64,000 nt of DNA from Bactrocera neohumeralis (GCF_024586455.1 NC_065919.1:24652839-24716838), one strand, 5' to 3'; shown: positions 23,781 to 35,767, counted from the stretch's first letter. Notes: generated by a model not told the origin, from the letters alone. Program-made: numbers and translations.

Positions 23781-23885
23781 GATTTCTTCCGGGGTAAAGG
23801 ATTCGGCTGGAAGCCTTACCCGAGGACGAGATCGCATCGGGAGCATAGATTTGCCACCGCCTAGAGCTTCGCTCTACATCCCATG
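23781..23885 (-). pseudogene. 5' part of the coding remnant split by the RTE insertion
   Basis: This minus-strand segment encodes MLPMRSRPRVRLPAESFTPE followed by EIEER and is continuous in frame with 22910-22240 once the RTE is taken out. It is listed separately because the insertion divides it. Identity unknown; see the entry at 22240. Confidence 0.4.
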
Positions 23886-26034
23886 AAACATTTTACTCAC
23901 CCTCAAATTATACATATTACGAGTGTATATAATACTTGGCTGTATGCAATCGTAGCTTGTCTTTATTTGTTTATAATAAAATTTACTGCACATAACTTTT
24001 GTTGTACGTTTTTTGAATGCAATCTAATTTGAAGATGATCGAGGTCATCAAAATTTGATATAAAATATATGTATACATTTACATTATTGTTGGCAATAAT
24101 GAAAAGTCAAATAATAATTATTTTTACCACATTTTGAATAATTACATGTACTTGTATAGATATATGTATTCACATGTACCATACATACGAACATTCATTT
24201 TTATTTGATTAGGAAATCAAGCAAAACCAAAGCATAGAAATAGCCACGGAAATTAACTACTTATATTGAAGACTATTAATAATATAATATAAAGCACATT
24301 TATGTATATACATATATACTCTTGGACTACATACATACTTATATAGGTTTATACATTCATGAATTGCTGCTTGACTTAAAGTTAGTTTGGAGTCAACTAA
24401 TTCTCTCGCATAAAATGGGTAATGAAGTGTGATTCCCATGAATTATGGGGCGATATTTGTGTTCTGAGTTTTATAGCATTTCATTTATTAGTGTAAATTT
24501 AAGAAAAGATATTGTTTACAAATAATAATAAATATAAATTTATTGCAGTTTAATATTTATGTAATGAAAATATGGCAATAGAATTATCTCGTGAGACGTG
24601 TTGCTTAACTCCCAAATTCGATGAAGAAATAGTGACAGCGTAAAAGTCTATTGGACAAAAATCAAATGCACATGAGTATTTATTTGGCTAAGTAGGAGCT
24701 GATTGCAAAATATCATTTCGGTATTATTTCAAAGCAAATATGTGAACTAAGATGTGAATAAAGCAAATAATAAGTGTTTGAAGGGCATACTGGTGATTTT
24801 TATTCGTTATATGCGTTATGGGAACACAATATACTAAGTTTTCTAAACGTTTGGTATAGTGGAAAAAGCTATATCTTGCATTCTCTTCATTTTAGTTTTA
24901 CTAGCCCTCAGCCTGAGCAATAAACCCTACGTTGACGCTAAATCTCTTTCTCTAGCATTCGGTTGAAGGCTGAGAATGTAGAAGACACAATTTTGCCAGT
25001 TCACTCTCTTCGTTTTCACCGCGTGTAGCCTAGTCGGTTGACTGCCGAAGCCTTACACCGTTGACACATTTTGCAGATATTTCTAATATTTTCATTAAGT
25101 GTATTTCGAGAGCTATCTTATTCAACTTCCTTTTACGGTTAAGAAAAAAATTTTGCGGATTAGTTGGGAGATATGCTTTTAAGATATATTGTGAGCACTT
25201 ATTGGTTGAAATTTACAATTTGTTGGACGGTTTAAGTGCAATAGTTTTGTTTGTTATCGTATCACATACATTTAATTGTAGAACAGGGGTTAGCTACTCT
25301 GTTTGTTCAGATTAAGAGGCTTCCTAACACTAAAATTCCACCTTAAAAAATTTTAAGTGAATATGGTGAAAACAGAGCTTACCTGGAAAATGATGAGATA
25401 CCTTCCATGTCTCCCGATGATCCAACTTTAAAGACATTAGGCAGCTGAAGTGGAAAAAACTCTTGTATTTTATCAAATTCCCTGAGTTTCTCGGAGGCAC
25501 AATGGACCTTATGAAGGATTTAGTGCGGCCGCCTGCGGTCTGGCGCCTCTCTGCCTGCCTTTACAACTCACGCAATTCCACACGCCAACAATCTAGCATG
25601 CTGCTGTAGGCTCTTGCAGTGACTCGTGAGCAAAAAATGTTTAAAAAATTTCAAACTTTGCCCATTCAAAACGATTAAGTCGTATCTATTAAGAAGATAG
25701 TTGAGTAATGATAAATGTTCTATTGCACAAAGGAGATGATAACCAGCAGACCAATAATTACTGCTGATACTTAGCTTGAAGTTTCTAATTTTTTGCAAGC
25801 AAAATCCCGCCTATCGATTAGCCATGCGAACGTTAACGACGTAATCGATTTCTAGAGAGATCGCAACACTGATGCATACATATATATACAGCGCCTACCA
25901 ATAGGGATGACGTGATTGTGACAGCTCGTGGTGGCCATATTTGTTTACGGATTTGTGTAAAATTTTGTTAGTGTTTGTAATAAAGTGTAAGTTTGTTATG
26001 TAAATTCATGTTCTAAAGTGATCACAGTATGAGC
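23886..26034. other. Long AT-rich intergenic stretch
   Basis: No supported gene. TATA/CATA-rich tracts occur around 24066-24180 and 24300-24345. A short GC-richer piece near 25515-25575 (GCGGCCGCCTGCGGTCTGGCGCC) has no coding signature. Frames at 25061-25315 and 25568-25798 carry no known motif. Confidence 0.4.
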
Positions 26035-26520
26035 TTTTCGTGCAAAAAATCATCATCTCCGAATGGGCCTCATCTGGTTCAATGGCTTCGTCACAAAACA
26101 AAATTATAGCTATTGAGGTAGTCAAATCCTCCTGCAATGGCATCGTCGAAAATTGATTTTTTGGAGCGGATTGTGGTATGGTGGCATCATAGGACGTTAT
26201 TTATTCGAAATGAAATGGAAGCAGACGATCTCTATTACCCATAAGACGGCCTCATGTTTCACGTGTAAACATGGATACATTGTGAGCAAAGTATGGCGAC
26301 TCGTTAATATCGAGAAATGATCCATCAAATGGCTTCCAAGATCATGCGATTAACCACTCTTGATTATTTTCCAATCAACTAGCAATGCTTGACGAGCTCG
26401 CAGGCAATAACCAAAATTTCAGCTGTTATCGAAAATTGCCGTAAACGGGTGGAGATTTGCAAATGGAGCCGTGGTGGCATACAATTTTTTGCATAACAGA
26501 AAAACATAATGCTTTTTGAC
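26035..26520 (+). mobile_element. rosa-like (DD41D-type) C-terminal fragment
   Basis: Frameshifted plus-strand remnants are: GLIWFNGFVTKQNYSY (about 26065, equivalent to HFWLNGFVNKQN), IFWSGLWYGGIIGRYLFEMK (about 26160-26215), WLPRSCD.PLLIIF (about 26330-26370, the NWPPRSCDLTPLDYF block with the third Asp) and VIENCRKRVEICKWSRGG (about 26420-26475). The N-terminal half is missing. It is too decayed to place in a sublineage. Confidence 0.6.
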
Positions 26521-27379
26521 CAAATTTGAAGGTTTCATTTCATTTTAACATCACGTCGTTCTTGCTGGAAGGCCCTTTACAGAATTTAATGGCCTCATCA
26601 ATCTTTGACCACGTCAATCGACCATAATTCACGGTGCACAAATACTCCAAATAGTTTAACTGAATTCTAATACTGAATTTCTAAGTCATACTAAGCTATA
26701 TTCTTTGTGCTTTATATACCGATTCGAGAAAGAACAATTATGACTGCAAGAAACCTACAGACACCGAAGTTCGAAAGGCGTAGCCAAGCCGTTGTGCATG
26801 CAGCGGCAGCGGCACTGACGTTGCAACCGGAAAATATGAAAATGCTGCGTCACACAATTTATATAGCAACATTTAGGCAACAACAACAGCAGCACCCACC
26901 AACCTATATTGCTAGTAGCTTTGCTTGAGCACCGCTATTTGTTACTAAATAAGCTGAAAGCATCACCAAAAAGTGACCGTTAATTGTTACTACCAAAGTG
27001 TCTATTGAATGTCAGATTGTTTGTTTCATCCACTTCGTGCACAAACACAATTAATTTGCCACCGTCGACCATAACTAATAGTCTGCGGACAAATGAAGCC
27101 GGTGGTCATTTGTACATTCATCATCCGAGCAACTCAATCGGATGCTCAATAATAAATAAAATTGTGTGAATCTATTTTTACCTATTGAAGAAGAAGAAAT
27201 AATTAGAAAATAATGAAATTAGAATTTAATATAAATATTGCTTTTTTGATGATTTGATTTGCATCATTGCTCGAAAAACTCTGTTCTTCATAAGAGAAAT
27301 ACATTATTAAAAAAAAGTTATGTCAGTACAAAATTCAGGAAATTTTAAATTATATGGTATTGAATTTGAAATTGAGAGT
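26521..27379. other. Intergenic DNA
   Basis: No supported gene. The 73-codon frame at 26707-26928 (with a CAACAACAACAGCAGCA run) and the 61-codon frame at 26984-27169 lack recognisable domains or splice context. A (GAAGAAGAAA) tract lies near 27187-27200. Confidence 0.35.
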
Positions 27380-27565
27380 TAGACCAGACCGTTTTATCTC
27401 TGAACAGGCTATACAAACTGAACGTTCAAAATTAAGTTCCTGTGTGCTAAACCTTTCTTTTGGACGAGATATCTTCACGAATTTTTGCATGGATTATTGT
27501 CCAAGGTAACAGTATAATTTGCGCCGAAATGGTTCTGATCAAAACGCTATAGCAAAAGAAAATAG
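27380..27565 (+). mobile_element. HINE family 2 fragment
   Basis: It matches the 3' third of the type copy at 58159-58796: the sentence GACGAGATATCTTCACGAA..TTTGCATGGATTATTGTCCAAGGTAACAGTATAAT and the CGCTATAGCA block. No termini remain. Non-coding. Confidence 0.65.
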
Positions 27566-27959
27566 TCCAGATTCCTTTAGAGCAATCCAGCCGATATTGA
27601 ATTGTGGTCGTACTCACAATGTTCAAAATAACCAAAAATACTACAACTCATTCATTTCAGGTCATTTGGTAAAAATATATGTTTTTGTAGATATGAGAAA
27701 GAGAAATATGTATGAAACTGGGTTAAAAAACAACTTTAATATTTAACTGAGTTTTCCTAGGACCAATATATTTTAAATATACCATATCTGGATATATCTG
27801 TTCTGATAGCATCAACTCTGCGTTTCTCAAGTATATATATTTTACAACATATTTTCACGTAATTTTATGAAAATAACTCACACATAGAACGGCGTATTCA
27901 ACTTAAACTAAAGTCTGTTAGAATAACGAATATCATTGTATATAGCATTTGGGAGTTGG
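27566..27959. other. AT-rich intergenic DNA
   Basis: Nothing recognised between a HINE fragment and a rosa-like element. Confidence 0.35.
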
Positions 27960-28534
27960 AGGAAATTTTGGATCGATGGTTTGCTCCAAGTTATGGATCG
28001 AAGTGGGATTATCCGCATAGACTTTAGACTTTACATATCCCCACAGAAAAAAGTTAAATGCTGTGATTTCCCACGATCTTGGTTGCCAATCGACCGGCCA
28101 AAAACGTGAAATTATCTGTTCACCGAAGTCAATAAATCCATTGATTGTTGCGATGTGTGGGAAGTGGCGCCGACTTGTTGAAACCAAATGACGTCGAGAT
28201 CAGGAGCTTCAATTTCAGGCATCAAATATTCGGTTACGTTCTCACCGACATCATCTTCGAGGAAATATGGACCAGTGGCCTTCAAACCACACCAAACCGT
28301 TGTTTTTTCTGGATGAAATGACAATTTTGCTTGATTTCATAGCCATTGATGTCGATTGGGAAGGCCCAGCAACTTCAGTTCTTTGATTTGTAAACGTTGT
28401 TCAGGCGTAAGTTTCTCCATGTTGAAATTACATAAAATATCGAAATTGAATATTGAAATAACATGAAAACTTGACACGGCTCACGCGTGATCTGTGAAAA
28501 AAGGCTATTGAGTACCTTTACTTGGATCAACCGT
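27960..28534 (-). mobile_element. rosa-like (DD41D) element with central deletion
   Basis: The minus strand encodes MSFHPEKTTVWCGLKATGPY, FLEDDVGENVTEYLMPEIEA, LDVIWFQQVGATSHTSQQSM (Val replaces the second catalytic Asp) and, after a frame change, FWPVDWQPRSWEITAFNFFL and WGYVKSKVYADNPTSIHNLE. The third Asp is also lost (AFN for PLD). The right end TTGGATCAACCGT (28522-28534) precedes TA. The N-terminal half is deleted: the 5' UTR and first codons (28390-28500) join directly to the central block. The left end is not resolved. Confidence 0.78.
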
Positions 28535-28689
28535 TATATACGTACTATTTAAAGCAGTTTAAAATTCTTATAGATGTGATTGCTGGATCTAACAGACTGA
28601 CCTATATTTTTTGAAAAAAGTCAGCCGTAGACACTAAAATTGATATACATATTATAAAAAATAAAATAATTTGTTCGAAATTTATACCT

Positions 28690-28990
28690 TTGCATTAGAC
28701 AATAATCCATACCACATTCTGTGAAGATACCTCATCAAAGAAAAAAGTTTTCCGTACATAAGAACACGATTTCGATCGTTCAGTTTGTATGACAGCTTTA
28801 TGTTCTAGTGGTCCGATATCGGTGGTTCCGACAAATGAGCAGCTTCTTGGGGAAAAGGGGACATGTGCGAAATTACAGCTCGATTTCTCATAAACACAGG
28901 GACTAGTCCGCGTACACATAGACGGACGGTCATGGCAAAATCGACTCAGTTCGACATGACGATCGTTATATGTACATATATATCATATAT
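28690..28990 (-). mobile_element. HINE family 2 fragment
   Basis: The plus strand reads as the inverse of the type copy: TCCATACCACATTCTGTGAAGATACCTC, CGATCGTTCAGTTTGTATGACAG, GTTCCGACAAATGAGCAGCTTCTT and CACATAGACGGACGGTCATGGCAAAATCGACTCAGTTCGACATG. The 3' hairpin end is missing. Confidence 0.65.
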
Positions 28991-29477
28991 TTCAAAAAAT
29001 CAACCAAAATCATTCGAACGGACACGCGAGAGATGTTGAGCTCTCTTGCCATCTCTCGAACACCTACCTTAGGATTTTTAAGCAAAATATCAGACCAGAC
29101 CAAGGCATGTCCATTAGTAGCGATCTCACGATCGTCTTTGAAAGCTTTGTACCAGTCCTAGGCTTGTGGTTTTGATAAAACTGAATCACCCTAAGGCCTT
29201 TCCCATCTTCACAACGATTCCGCACACGAAATTTGTTTTGAAATACTAAATTTGAGATAAATACTTTGTTCGGTATTTTAATCCATTGTAAAACTCGCAA
29301 CGCAATACTGAGATGTATCGACTAAAGCAGCTGCTGTAAACAAACTGATTGACAGATCGCGCTTTTTACTTGGCATAGTAATTAAGTTATATCAAATTGG
29401 CAAAGTACTTTTTTTTAATTATCATTTACCCGGGGAATTTAAATTACCATTCCCCCTGACTTTTTTGTCGCAATGTA
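28991..29477. other. Unassigned intergenic DNA
   Basis: A 78-codon minus-strand frame at 29064-29300 and a plus-strand frame at 28970-29161 have no known motif. The piece resembles decayed mariner flanks (TTCCGCACACGAAATTTG..) at 29217-29240 but is too short to call. Confidence 0.25.
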
Positions 29478-30732
29478 CCAGGTTGTTCAACAAGTTTTGT
29501 CGTTTGATAAGAAAAACACAATTTTATGATTTAAAATACACTTTATTATTCAGTATAATCTCCCTGAATATTAATTTACTTGCTCCACCGATCCACCAAT
29601 CTGTGGATCCCATACTTGAAGTGAGAATCCGGAAGGTCTGCAAAAAATACTTCAACAGCCGTTATGACCTCTTCATTTGATGAAAAAACCCTTGTCACGC
29701 ATACATTTTTCGAGTTCTGGAAACAAATGGAAGTCGTTGGGGGCAAAATCTCGTGAATACGTTGTATGTTCCAACAATTCGAACTTTAGTTCATGGATTT
29801 TAGCAATTGTCAAAATGCTCTTGTAAGACGATGCATTGTCCTGATGAAAAAGGATTTTTCTTCTGCAAACCGGGTCTATTTTCACGAATTTTTTCCTTCA
29901 ACTTGTCCAAAAGGTTACAATAATATTCAGAATTAATTTTTTTACTAGTTTGCAAGTAATCCACAAGCAAAATTTCTCTCGCATCCCAACAAATTGATGC
30001 CACAACCTTCTTGGCCGATTTCAGAACACGAATTAGTTTCAAAGCCAAACAACCTGGTGCAGAACACCCTTTAGCCTCTTGTTTTGATTCAGAATCATGG
30101 TGATAGACCCAAGTCTCATCCATAGTGATAAATCGACGCACAAAATCCACTTTATCCGTTTGAAGACGCTCCAAATGTTGCTTAGAAAGTCGCAATCGAA
30201 TGTGTTTCTGTTCCGTTGTTAGCGAATGCGGCACCCATTGTGAACACAGCTGTTTAAAACTTAAAATTTCACTTAAAATATGGCTCACACACACTCTACT
30301 AAATTCCTCTCAGTCAATCGGCGATCTTCCAAAACCATATATTGCACTTTGGCTATGATTTCAGGTGTTGACGCGCTTTTTGGACGTCCTTCACGTGGAT
30401 CATCTTCAAGGCTTGTACGACTACGTTTAAATTCAGCAACCCATCTTTCTACTATTCTAATTGTACTTGTAGGTGAACAATCATTATACACTTTTAATAT
30501 TCATTCGTGAGCTTCTTTTGGTGCTACACCTTCTAAAAATAATAATTTTATAACTGCAAGTTTTTCCATTGAAAAATTGCTGTGACACGGCGACACTATA
30601 TGGCTTGAGTGCTATTGCTAATGCTATATGCAAAGAATGAATTGACAGATTGAAATGAAACTTCAAACAAAAAATTTGGGCTAGCAGCAACGCCCTCTCT
30701 TATCGCACGACACAACTTACTGAACAACCTGT
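29478..30732 (-). mobile_element. Nearly complete DD34D mariner, irritans-like
   Basis: It is 1255 bp, the usual mariner size. Terminal repeats CAGGTTGTTCAACAAGTTTT (29479 on) and, in reverse complement, CAGGTTGTTCAGTAAGTTGT are flanked by TA at 29476-29477 and 30733-30734. The minus strand encodes the full transposase order in three frames. The helix-turn-helix region is VERWVAEFKRSRTSLEDDPR with GRPKSASTPEIIAKVQ (30285-30491). The linker is WVPHSLT, and the first Asp lies in FITMDETWVYHHD (29800-30294). The second and third Asp lie in LFHQDNASSYKS and YSRDFAPNDFHLF, with 34 residues between them (29673-29885). At least two or three frameshifts inactivate it, yet all three catalytic Asp codons survive. 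Its right end lies 8 bp from a HINE family 2 element. Subfamily call is by resemblance. Confidence 0.9.
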
Positions 30733-30740
30733 TATTATAA

Positions 30741-31250
30741 CAAGAAAAAACGTTAACTTCGGCTGCACCGAAGCTAATATACCCTTCACAGGTGCATTTC
30801 TTTTAGTAACTATGTGTCCAGTTTGTATGGAAGCTATATGCTATAGTAATCCGATCGGAACAATTTTTTCGGAGATTACATTGTTGCCTTAGAAAATAAT
30901 CTATACCAAATTTCGTGAATATATCTTGTCAAATGCAAAAGTTTTCCATACAAACACTAGATTCCGATCGTTCGGTTTGTATGGCACCTATATGCTATAG
31001 TGAGCCGATCTGAATAACTTCTTCGTATATTGCTTTATTAGCTCAGAAAATAACCTGTGCCAACTTTTGTGAAGATACATTGGCAAATGTGAAAGTTTTC
31101 CATAAAGAACTTGATTCCGATCGTTCAGTTTGTATGGCAATTAAATGTTCTAGTGGCCCAATACCGGCAGTTCCGACAAATGAGCAGCTTCTTGAAAAGA
31201 AAATGACGTTTACAAGATTTCAAAACGTTAACATAAAAACTGAGAGACTA
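30741..31250 (-). mobile_element. HINE family 2 element, 3' part (split by a mariner)
   Basis: Reading on the minus strand, the 3' end is TTTTTTCTTG (30741-30750, reverse complement) with the hairpin CTTCGG-tgcag-CCGAAG (30757-30773), then AAGGGTATATTAG. The interior matches 58300-58740 sentence by sentence, including the GTATGGAAAACTTT..CATTTG and GTTCGGTTTGTATGGC repeats. It continues at 32533-32650 after the nested mariner, where TATACCCTGATGAGGGTATA closes the 5' end. Non-coding; parts mimic short frames (31080-31265). Confidence 0.8.
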
Positions 31251-32530
31251 GTGCCCAAAAAATAAGATGACATTTGAATTTAAACTGCGCGCGTCGAAGG
31301 ATTTAGAGAATTATATTTTTTTAGGTTGGTAGTATTGTCAGTCACATTTATGTCAAATTTCATGTCAAAATATTCATTAGTGTTTGAGATACGTGTCGTT
31401 TTGTGAGCTGCTAAAAGTGAGTTTTTCGTTTTTTGCGATCTAGAAATTTGTTGAGCAAAGAATTTGCATTAAATTTTGTTTACGGAATCAGTTTTCTGCT
31501 GCGGATACGTTGAGAATGGTGCAGAAAGCCTTTGGTGATGAGGCTATGTCTAAAAAAAATGTTTACAAGTGGTATAGTGAGTTCCAAGCCGGCCGTGAAC
31601 GTGTCGAAGACGAAGAGCGTCCAGGGTGACCATCAACCTCAACCGACGAAGCTCACGTTCAACAAATCAAAGATTTGGTGTTGAAAAACCGTCGACTAAC
31701 AATTAGAGACCATGCTGATGAAGTTGGCATATCGAAGGGCTCAGCCAATACCATTTTGAAGGATATTTTGGGCCTCAAGCGCGTCAAATCTCGACTGGTA
31801 CCGAAAACATTTCCTCCGAATTTTTTGGAAAAAAGGCGTCGCGTTGAAGTGTGTGAAACGATGCTTTCCGACTACCAGGGTGTCATGAGACACATAATAA
31901 CTGGCGATGAGACTTGGATCTATGCTTACGACCCCGAAACAGCCGATCAATTGTGCCAAGAGAGAGCCGAGACCAAAAAAATCTCGCCAAAGTCGCTCAA
32001 AAATCAAGGTCATGTTGACTGTTTTCTTCGATTATCGTGGTGTTGTGCATTATGAATTCCTTCCAACCGGTCAAACAGTCAACAAGGAATATTATTTGAA
32101 CGTTATGCGTCGTTTGCGTAACGCTATCCGCCTAAAAACGCCGGAATTGTGGAAAGACAATTCTTGGTTTTACACCACGATAATCCCATCCCACTGTCCT
32201 CGTAATTCGTGATAATTTCGCCAAAAACTCAACCCATATCGTTCCGCAACCACGTATTCACCTGACCGTGCGACTTCTGGCTGTTCACCAAGCTCAAAAG
32301 ACCGCTCCAGGGACACCTTTTTTATACGATAGAGGAGATTCAAGCCGCAGCGAAGACGGAACTGAAGTCCATCCCGGAAAATGACTACAACCAGTGTTTC
32401 GAAGATTGGAAAATCCGTTGGCATAAGTGCATTGCATCGGGAGGGGATTACTTTGAAGGGGATGAAATTGATTTGGAAGAATAAATAAAGAATTTTCAAA
32501 ATAAATACAATATCACCTTATTTTTTTGGC
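31251..32530 (+). mobile_element. Full-length DD34D mariner nested in a HINE element
   Basis: It is 1280 bp between TA at 31249-31250 and 32531-32532. Ends GTGCCCAAAAAATAAGATGA and, in reverse complement, GCCAAAAAAATAAGGTGATA form the inverted repeat. Plus-strand coding: AADTLRMVQKAFGDEAMSKK and NVYKWYSEFQAGRERVEDEE, followed by an in-frame TGA at about 31627. Then come KNRRLTIRDHADEVGISKGS, LKRVKSRLVPKT and RRRVEVCETMLSDYQGVMRH; the first Asp lies in IITGDETWIYAYD (31675-31930). Next are KIKVMLTVFFDYRGVVHYEF, HHDN at about 32175 (second Asp, frame shifted), PCDFWLFTKLKRPLQGH (third Asp, about 32270) and the C-terminus IASGGDYFEGDEIDLEE. Several lesions; inactive. Same family as 20420-21640 and 52543-53682. 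Confidence 0.9.
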
Positions 32531-32532
32531 TA

Positions 32533-32650
32533 AATCGACTCAGCTCAACATACTGATAATTTATATATATACTTTATAGGGTCTTCGACGCTTCCTTCTG
32601 GGTCTTACAAACTTCGTGACAAACTTAATATACCCTGATGAGGGTATAAA
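32533..32650 (-). mobile_element. HINE family 2 element, 5' part (continuation after nested mariner)
   Basis: AATCGACTCAGCTCAACATACT followed by CTTACAAACTTCGTGACAAACTTAATATACCCTGATGAGGGTATA matches the inverse of 58161-58230. It therefore completes the element whose 3' part lies at 30741-31250. The GTCTGTCTGT tract of the type copy is lost here. Confidence 0.8.
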
Positions 32651-35096
32651 AATGAAGTAAATGAATAGAGATTATAAATCAGCGAAACTGGTACATTCAG
32701 GAAAATAGTTATTAGCCGCCAAATATTTGACATTCCTCTGCTCGCTATTGACTGTAACTTTTTTCGTCCAAAAATTGTTCATATAAAATCAACAAGAAAC
32801 CTAACGAAATAAATTCGATATAGAGGGTATGGGGATATCTCATTAAAATGGTACAGTGGCATTTTTCAATTCTACAAAGTTATACTTTCCAAAGAAGACT
32901 GAATGCATGAACGTTCGAAAGCAATTGGTTAATGTAATTGTATTCGTTGTGGAAGGAAGTATTTCTCCTCCAAAGAGAGAAGCGCATTACTATGGTTTAT
33001 ATATATTATATTGTTTATTTTATTCGCTACCCTCCAAGAGCTTGGCAAAAAAAAAATAAAAATATTTGCAGCTGAAAATGTGTTGCTGCTTAAAGGCTCA
33101 AGTGCAAGGTTATAACTAATTTGATGAATTTGTTTTATTTTGTAAAGCAATCCACCACGCGCAAGTGAATTTATACCACACTAAAAACACGCTCGAAGTA
33201 GTAAAGCAAATAGTTCATTTCGCATGTGTGGTCCATTTTATTTTGTAATTACCGTAAAGTCTGCATTTAATTATGAACTACCGGTGCCAAACGCAAAGTG
33301 ACGTTGCTTAGCTGAAGAATCAATGCAGTTGCTGTTGTTGCACGAATTTGTAACAACCCAATATGTTCACAGGCCACCCAAGCGGTTACAGCGCCCTCGT
33401 ATCGGTATGTCCGACAACTATTAATTCGTTTTTAATTGGCAAACGTGCCGAAATTTGCATACGGAAAATGATGAAAATTCCCACGGGCGTTTTGTAAAGC
33501 GCCACTTGACAACAAAGCGTAACGAAGTGGCAATTAAGTAACTGTAAAAGAGCCAAAAGCGAAGAAAGAGTCGATGCAATTGCAAGTAGAGCGTTTTGTG
33601 GAAAGTGGTCGTGGTCACATGACGGAGAAGGAGCCTCTAGCTCCTCTTCAACAAACTAGCCACGGCGACTGATTTGACGGTTTTAATATTTTATTTGAGG
33701 CCATTTGCTGTATATTTATTTTTGACGTTAATTTGCTGCAATTTTATGCTAACTGATTTTGCATGCTGCTTACTTTCTTGTTTTCAAGCGATTTTTTTGG
33801 GTTTTTCAGCGCTTTTTTGGGTTATAGTATTGTTGTTGTGGAATTTTACTGGCCCATAATTTTGCCGAAATGGACGCAACATAAATCAATTCAAGCACAA
33901 AATTAGCATGAAATTAACTCACTCTTTGGCTTAGTTTCAATTAATTTCTGTTTTTTTATGCAATTTTTCATTGGACCAATGCTGCTGCTTGTGTTTTTTG
34001 TTTATATTGAGTTGTTTTTTGTTTTTGCTTTGCATTTGCCTAAATAGCCAACGCGAATGCGATTTTACACAGTGTTTGCGCGCACTTTTCCAATCCTCTA
34101 AATCGTTGAATAAACATTTGAAAAGCAAAATGTTTTGCCCAATTAGCACACTCAGAACAAAAGACTTAAGACACGAACCCGGCAGAGTTGCGCCTTATAT
34201 TTGCTGCATTGACACATGTGTGTGCTTCCGTTTGCTCTTATGCAAGCGTAAACAATCTCTATGAATGACAAAGTAGCAGGCATGGCTTCCGCTGTTTAAC
34301 TTACCGTCACTGACGGCTCACGCCCAGCTAGTAAGCTCCTTTTTGTCACGGCGCACACACTTTTGATTCGTTTCAGGCGCTTGATGCCTGTCATTAGCGC
34401 TGTTCAAACCATTTTAAAAGACGCCTTGCTTAGTTAAAAGCAATCTTTTTTCAGTTTATTTAATTTTTTGTTTATTTGGCAACTCAACAGCAATTCATTT
34501 AAAACAAATTAACTTTTAATTAGCAAAATTGTGTGAGTCTAATAAGCGATTTTCGTGTTTTGGTGCTTTATTTAGTCCATTTTCGTCTCACACCATATCT
34601 GCCCATTCGCTTATACTGTGTGCCAACCTTTTTTCTATTGGGAGTTGCGCTTCCACTCAGTTTTCCCATCAGCGTATTGCCTAATTATTGTGCTGAAGTC
34701 TCTTAAACGCGTTGTTTATGTCAAATGTCAGTTGATTAATGCGAGTAGAGTACGCCTTGTTGATGCTAATAATATGTTGCAATAAAAGTTAAATAAACAT
34801 TTGAAATTTTCGGAATATGAGTTCTTATATTAAAGTATAACATTTTGCTGCTTTACTGAATTGGAAGCTTAACCACTCTATTAATTCTTCGTTCTAATAA
34901 ATTTATATTAATTAAGATATAAATGTCTCTCAATGAGCTTTTTGTATTCTGCAAAGTACAGTGTGATGGCACTAGCGGTAATTTCTGAGAAAGTGGTTAA
35001 CTGAACTTTGAATATAAAAATTTTTTTTTGGGTTCTTGAATGTATAAGTGTACTAAAGGTTTAAGGCAAAAAATTGTTTTTTTTTTATTTTCTTAA
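32651..35096. other. Long AT-rich intergenic stretch
   Basis: No gene supported. Frames at 33674-33859 and 33971-34264 are hydrophobic and T-rich and lack motifs. The style (poly-T, TTTGTTT, CTGCTGTTG words) is that of fly intron or intergenic DNA. Confidence 0.4.
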
Positions 35097-35767
35097 GGCG
35101 CTATACAAGTGTGACGCAAGAAAAATTAGGCGATTTTAGTGAATTTTTTTTAAGAGAAAGTACGCAATTGAATATTTCGAACTTCTTTGAACGTAATAAG
35201 GTATATTTTCAGCTATATTTTAAATTTTTTTTTACAAAAATGTTGAAAAATAACGGAGTTATGGGCTGTCTTCGGAGGTGCCAAAAAAAAGTGCCCCAAC
35301 TGCTGGCGTGATTCCGGCCGAATGAGTAGCTGAAACAAAAAAAATTTGAAAAGTTTATTTAAACTTAAAGATATTTTCTATACAATGACCTACAATCTTT
35401 GAAAAATATCAAAAATTAATAAAATGGCGTGCTTCTGAAAATAAAAATGGTTTTTTTAGGTAAAAGTGGTCGTTTTTTAATGCCAAATTGACAATTTCCA
35501 ACCAATCAAAAAGATCGTATTTCATTATTTCGGTTAATTTCTCGTTCAGTTATGACGCCAGCAATTTTGAAAAAAGTTGTTTCAAGAAAAACGCGTTTAA
35601 AGTTTCACTTTTACATATATGTTTGCACCTTCGAGCGGCCGCTCTTTAGAACGCTGCCATCCAAAAACTATTCAAGATGCAACTTTCCTGATTTCACAGG
35701 ATATAAGCTATCGAAAAAGCAAATAAAAAAAAATTTTTTTTTGAAAGTGTCACACTGGTATAGCCCC
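35097..35767. repeat. TTAA-flanked non-autonomous DNA transposon (671 bp)
   Basis: Left end GGCGCTATACAAGTGTGACGC and, in reverse complement, right end GGGGCTATACCAGTGTGACAC match at 18 of 21 bases. Both ends are directly flanked by TTAA (35093-35096 and 35768-35771), the target preferred by piggyBac-type elements. The interior is AT-rich and non-coding; the frames at 35111-35311 and 35552-35776 are simple-sequence-like. TTAA could alternatively be part of the terminal repeat. No transposase is present. Confidence 0.75.
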
